From Niallia sp052318935 (GTDB lineage: Bacteria; Bacillota; Bacilli; Bacillales; Cytobacillaceae): a DNA stretch of 64,000 nt. Below, in pieces: positions 63,177 through 64,000 of this stretch (its first letter is position 1; every line of letters begins with the position of its first letter). The notes under the pieces are model-generated. The model saw only the letters and a program-made list of their open reading frames with translations. It did not search any database and was not told the DNA's origin. Both the position numbers and the translations under genes were made by a program. Location of the stretch: the NCBI GenBank assembly GCA_052318935.1, contig JBQRKO010000009.1; one strand, written 5' to 3'.

Positions 63177-64000
63177 CCTCATTCCCCCTTTCTAAAGTCC
63201 CTAATATTTGGACAGCAACTTTTTTATTTACTTTTCCAGGCTGACCGATAAATTTAGGAATATCACCAACTTTAATTAGCAAGGGCTGATCGATCGATTG
63301 ATTCATTTCAATCACATCACCAATATCTAACATTAAAAAATCTTGAATAGAAATATCCGATGTACCTAGTTCAGCTACTACTGGAACAATAGACTGTTCA
63401 ATGTTTTTCTCTATCTGACGGGTTATTCCCGGCTCTGGTTCTTTTTTTTCTGTCTGCATCCAGTAATGACCTGACAGCTTTGGTAATATCGGTTCTAACA
63501 CTACATGTGGTATACATAAATTAATCATACCACTTATATCACCGATTGTAGTATTTAATGAAATAACAACGACTGTTTCATTTGGTGAAACCATTTGTAA
63601 AAATTGCGGATTCACTTCAAATTCTGATAATGCCGCTTCGATTTCCACCAATTCTTCCCATGCTTCTCGCAAGTGGTCAAATGCATTTTCAAATGTATTG
63701 GACATGATTTTTGATTCTATTTCGGTTAAATTTTCGACTTTATTAATACTCGTTCCCCTGCCGCCCATCATTCGATCCATCATGGCATAGGCAATATTAG
63801 GATTCACTTCCATTAATATTCTTCCATCAAGTGGAGGTACTTCAAAAACGTTTAAAATCGTCATTTTCGGAATAGACCGTATAAATTCCTCATATGGAAT
63901 TTGATCTGCAGAAGTAACTGAAATTTGGACATATGTTCTTAATTGCGCCGAAAAGAAAGTAGTCAATAACCGCGCAAAATTCTCATGAATACGTGTTAAG
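63166..64000 (-). CDS. fliM: Flagellar motor switch protein FliM (5' end beyond window)
   Basis: The C-terminal ~278 residues of FliM; the open frame continues past the right edge (LTRIHENFARLLTT...). FSAQLRTYVQISVTSADQIPYEEF and MMDRMMGGRG mark the middle domain. The C-terminal SpoA-like domain (DIQDFLMLDIGDVIEMN) binds FliN/FliY. Confidence 0.96.
   Translation of the reverse strand, partial: LTRIHENFARLLTTFFSAQLRTYVQISVTSADQIPYEEFIRSIPKMTILNVFEVPPLDGRILMEVNPNIAYAMMDRMMGGRGTSINKVENLTEIESKIMSNTFENAFDHLREAWEELVEIEAALSEFEVNPQFLQMVSPNETVVVISLNTTIGDISGMINLCIPHVVLEPILPKLSGHYWMQTEKKEPEPGITRQIEKNIEQSIVPVVAELGTSDISIQDFLMLDIGDVIEMNQSIDQPLLIKVGDIPKFIGQPGKVNKKVAVQILGTLERGNEDGK

Noticed and set aside
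1..64000. CRISPR arrays, tRNA or rRNA genes, prophage
   Set aside because: No regularly spaced short repeats, no cloverleaf sequences and no phage-type genes were found; the dispersed repeats are intergenic elements of other kinds.

Overview
The window is a 64-kb stretch of a low-GC, endospore-forming, flagellated member of the Bacillaceae. The evidence is the gene content and order, which closely follow the Bacillus subtilis ymfC-spoIIIE-tepA-rnjB / spoVF / pnp-rpsO / infB-nusA-polC / tsf-rpsB / sigD-che-flh-fli region, together with strong AGGAGG-type ribosome binding sites. I cannot name the species. Every supported gene is on the minus strand, so transcription runs from high to low coordinates.

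Layout, in the direction of transcription from the right edge. Flagellar type III export and chemotaxis block: fliM (cut by the edge), fliY, cheY, fliO, fliP, fliQ, fliR, flhB, flhA, flhF, flhG, cheB, cheA, cheW, cheC, cheD, sigD, swrB. Translation and envelope block: rpsB, tsf, pyrH, frr, uppS, cdsA, dxr, rseP, proS. Then polC, and the rimP-nusA-ylxR-ylxQ-infB-ylxP-rbfA set, truB, ribC, rpsO and pnp. Sporulation and diaminopimelate block: ylxY, mlpA, ymxH, dpaA, dpaB, asd, dapG, dapA. Next come two transporters not found here in B. subtilis (a C4-dicarboxylate symporter and an amino-acid permease), then rnjB, tepA, ylzJ and spoIIIE. The left edge holds a GntR-type regulator and the start of a BMP-family lipoprotein gene.

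The main discovery is in polC, the essential replicative DNA polymerase gene. It is split by a 996-nt segment (32553-33548) with the hallmarks of a group II intron: a GTGCG 5' end, an AT 3' end, a domain V hairpin with GAAA loop and two-base bulge, and a domain VI with a bulged A eight bases from the 3' end. Exact excision restores a 1440-residue PolC and rebuilds the conserved sequence PDIDLNFSGEY. The insertion falls in the codon two residues after the second catalytic aspartate. The intron has no maturase gene, only a Shine-Dalgarno-like sequence and a 11-codon remnant where such a gene would start.

The second theme is intergenic repeats. A 206-210 bp MITE-like family has five copies, with ends GGCTGTTTTC / GAAAACAGCC and 8-bp target duplications (one duplication differs at one base). 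Two copies lie inside members of a second, ~120-bp hairpin repeat family, at the same target sequence. A third copy has itself been invaded by a 187-bp element with its own inverted ends and a 13-bp duplication. A third ~72-bp hairpin family has four copies. These repeats fill nearly all the long intergenic gaps. Rho-independent terminators follow most operons. No tRNA, rRNA or CRISPR array was seen.
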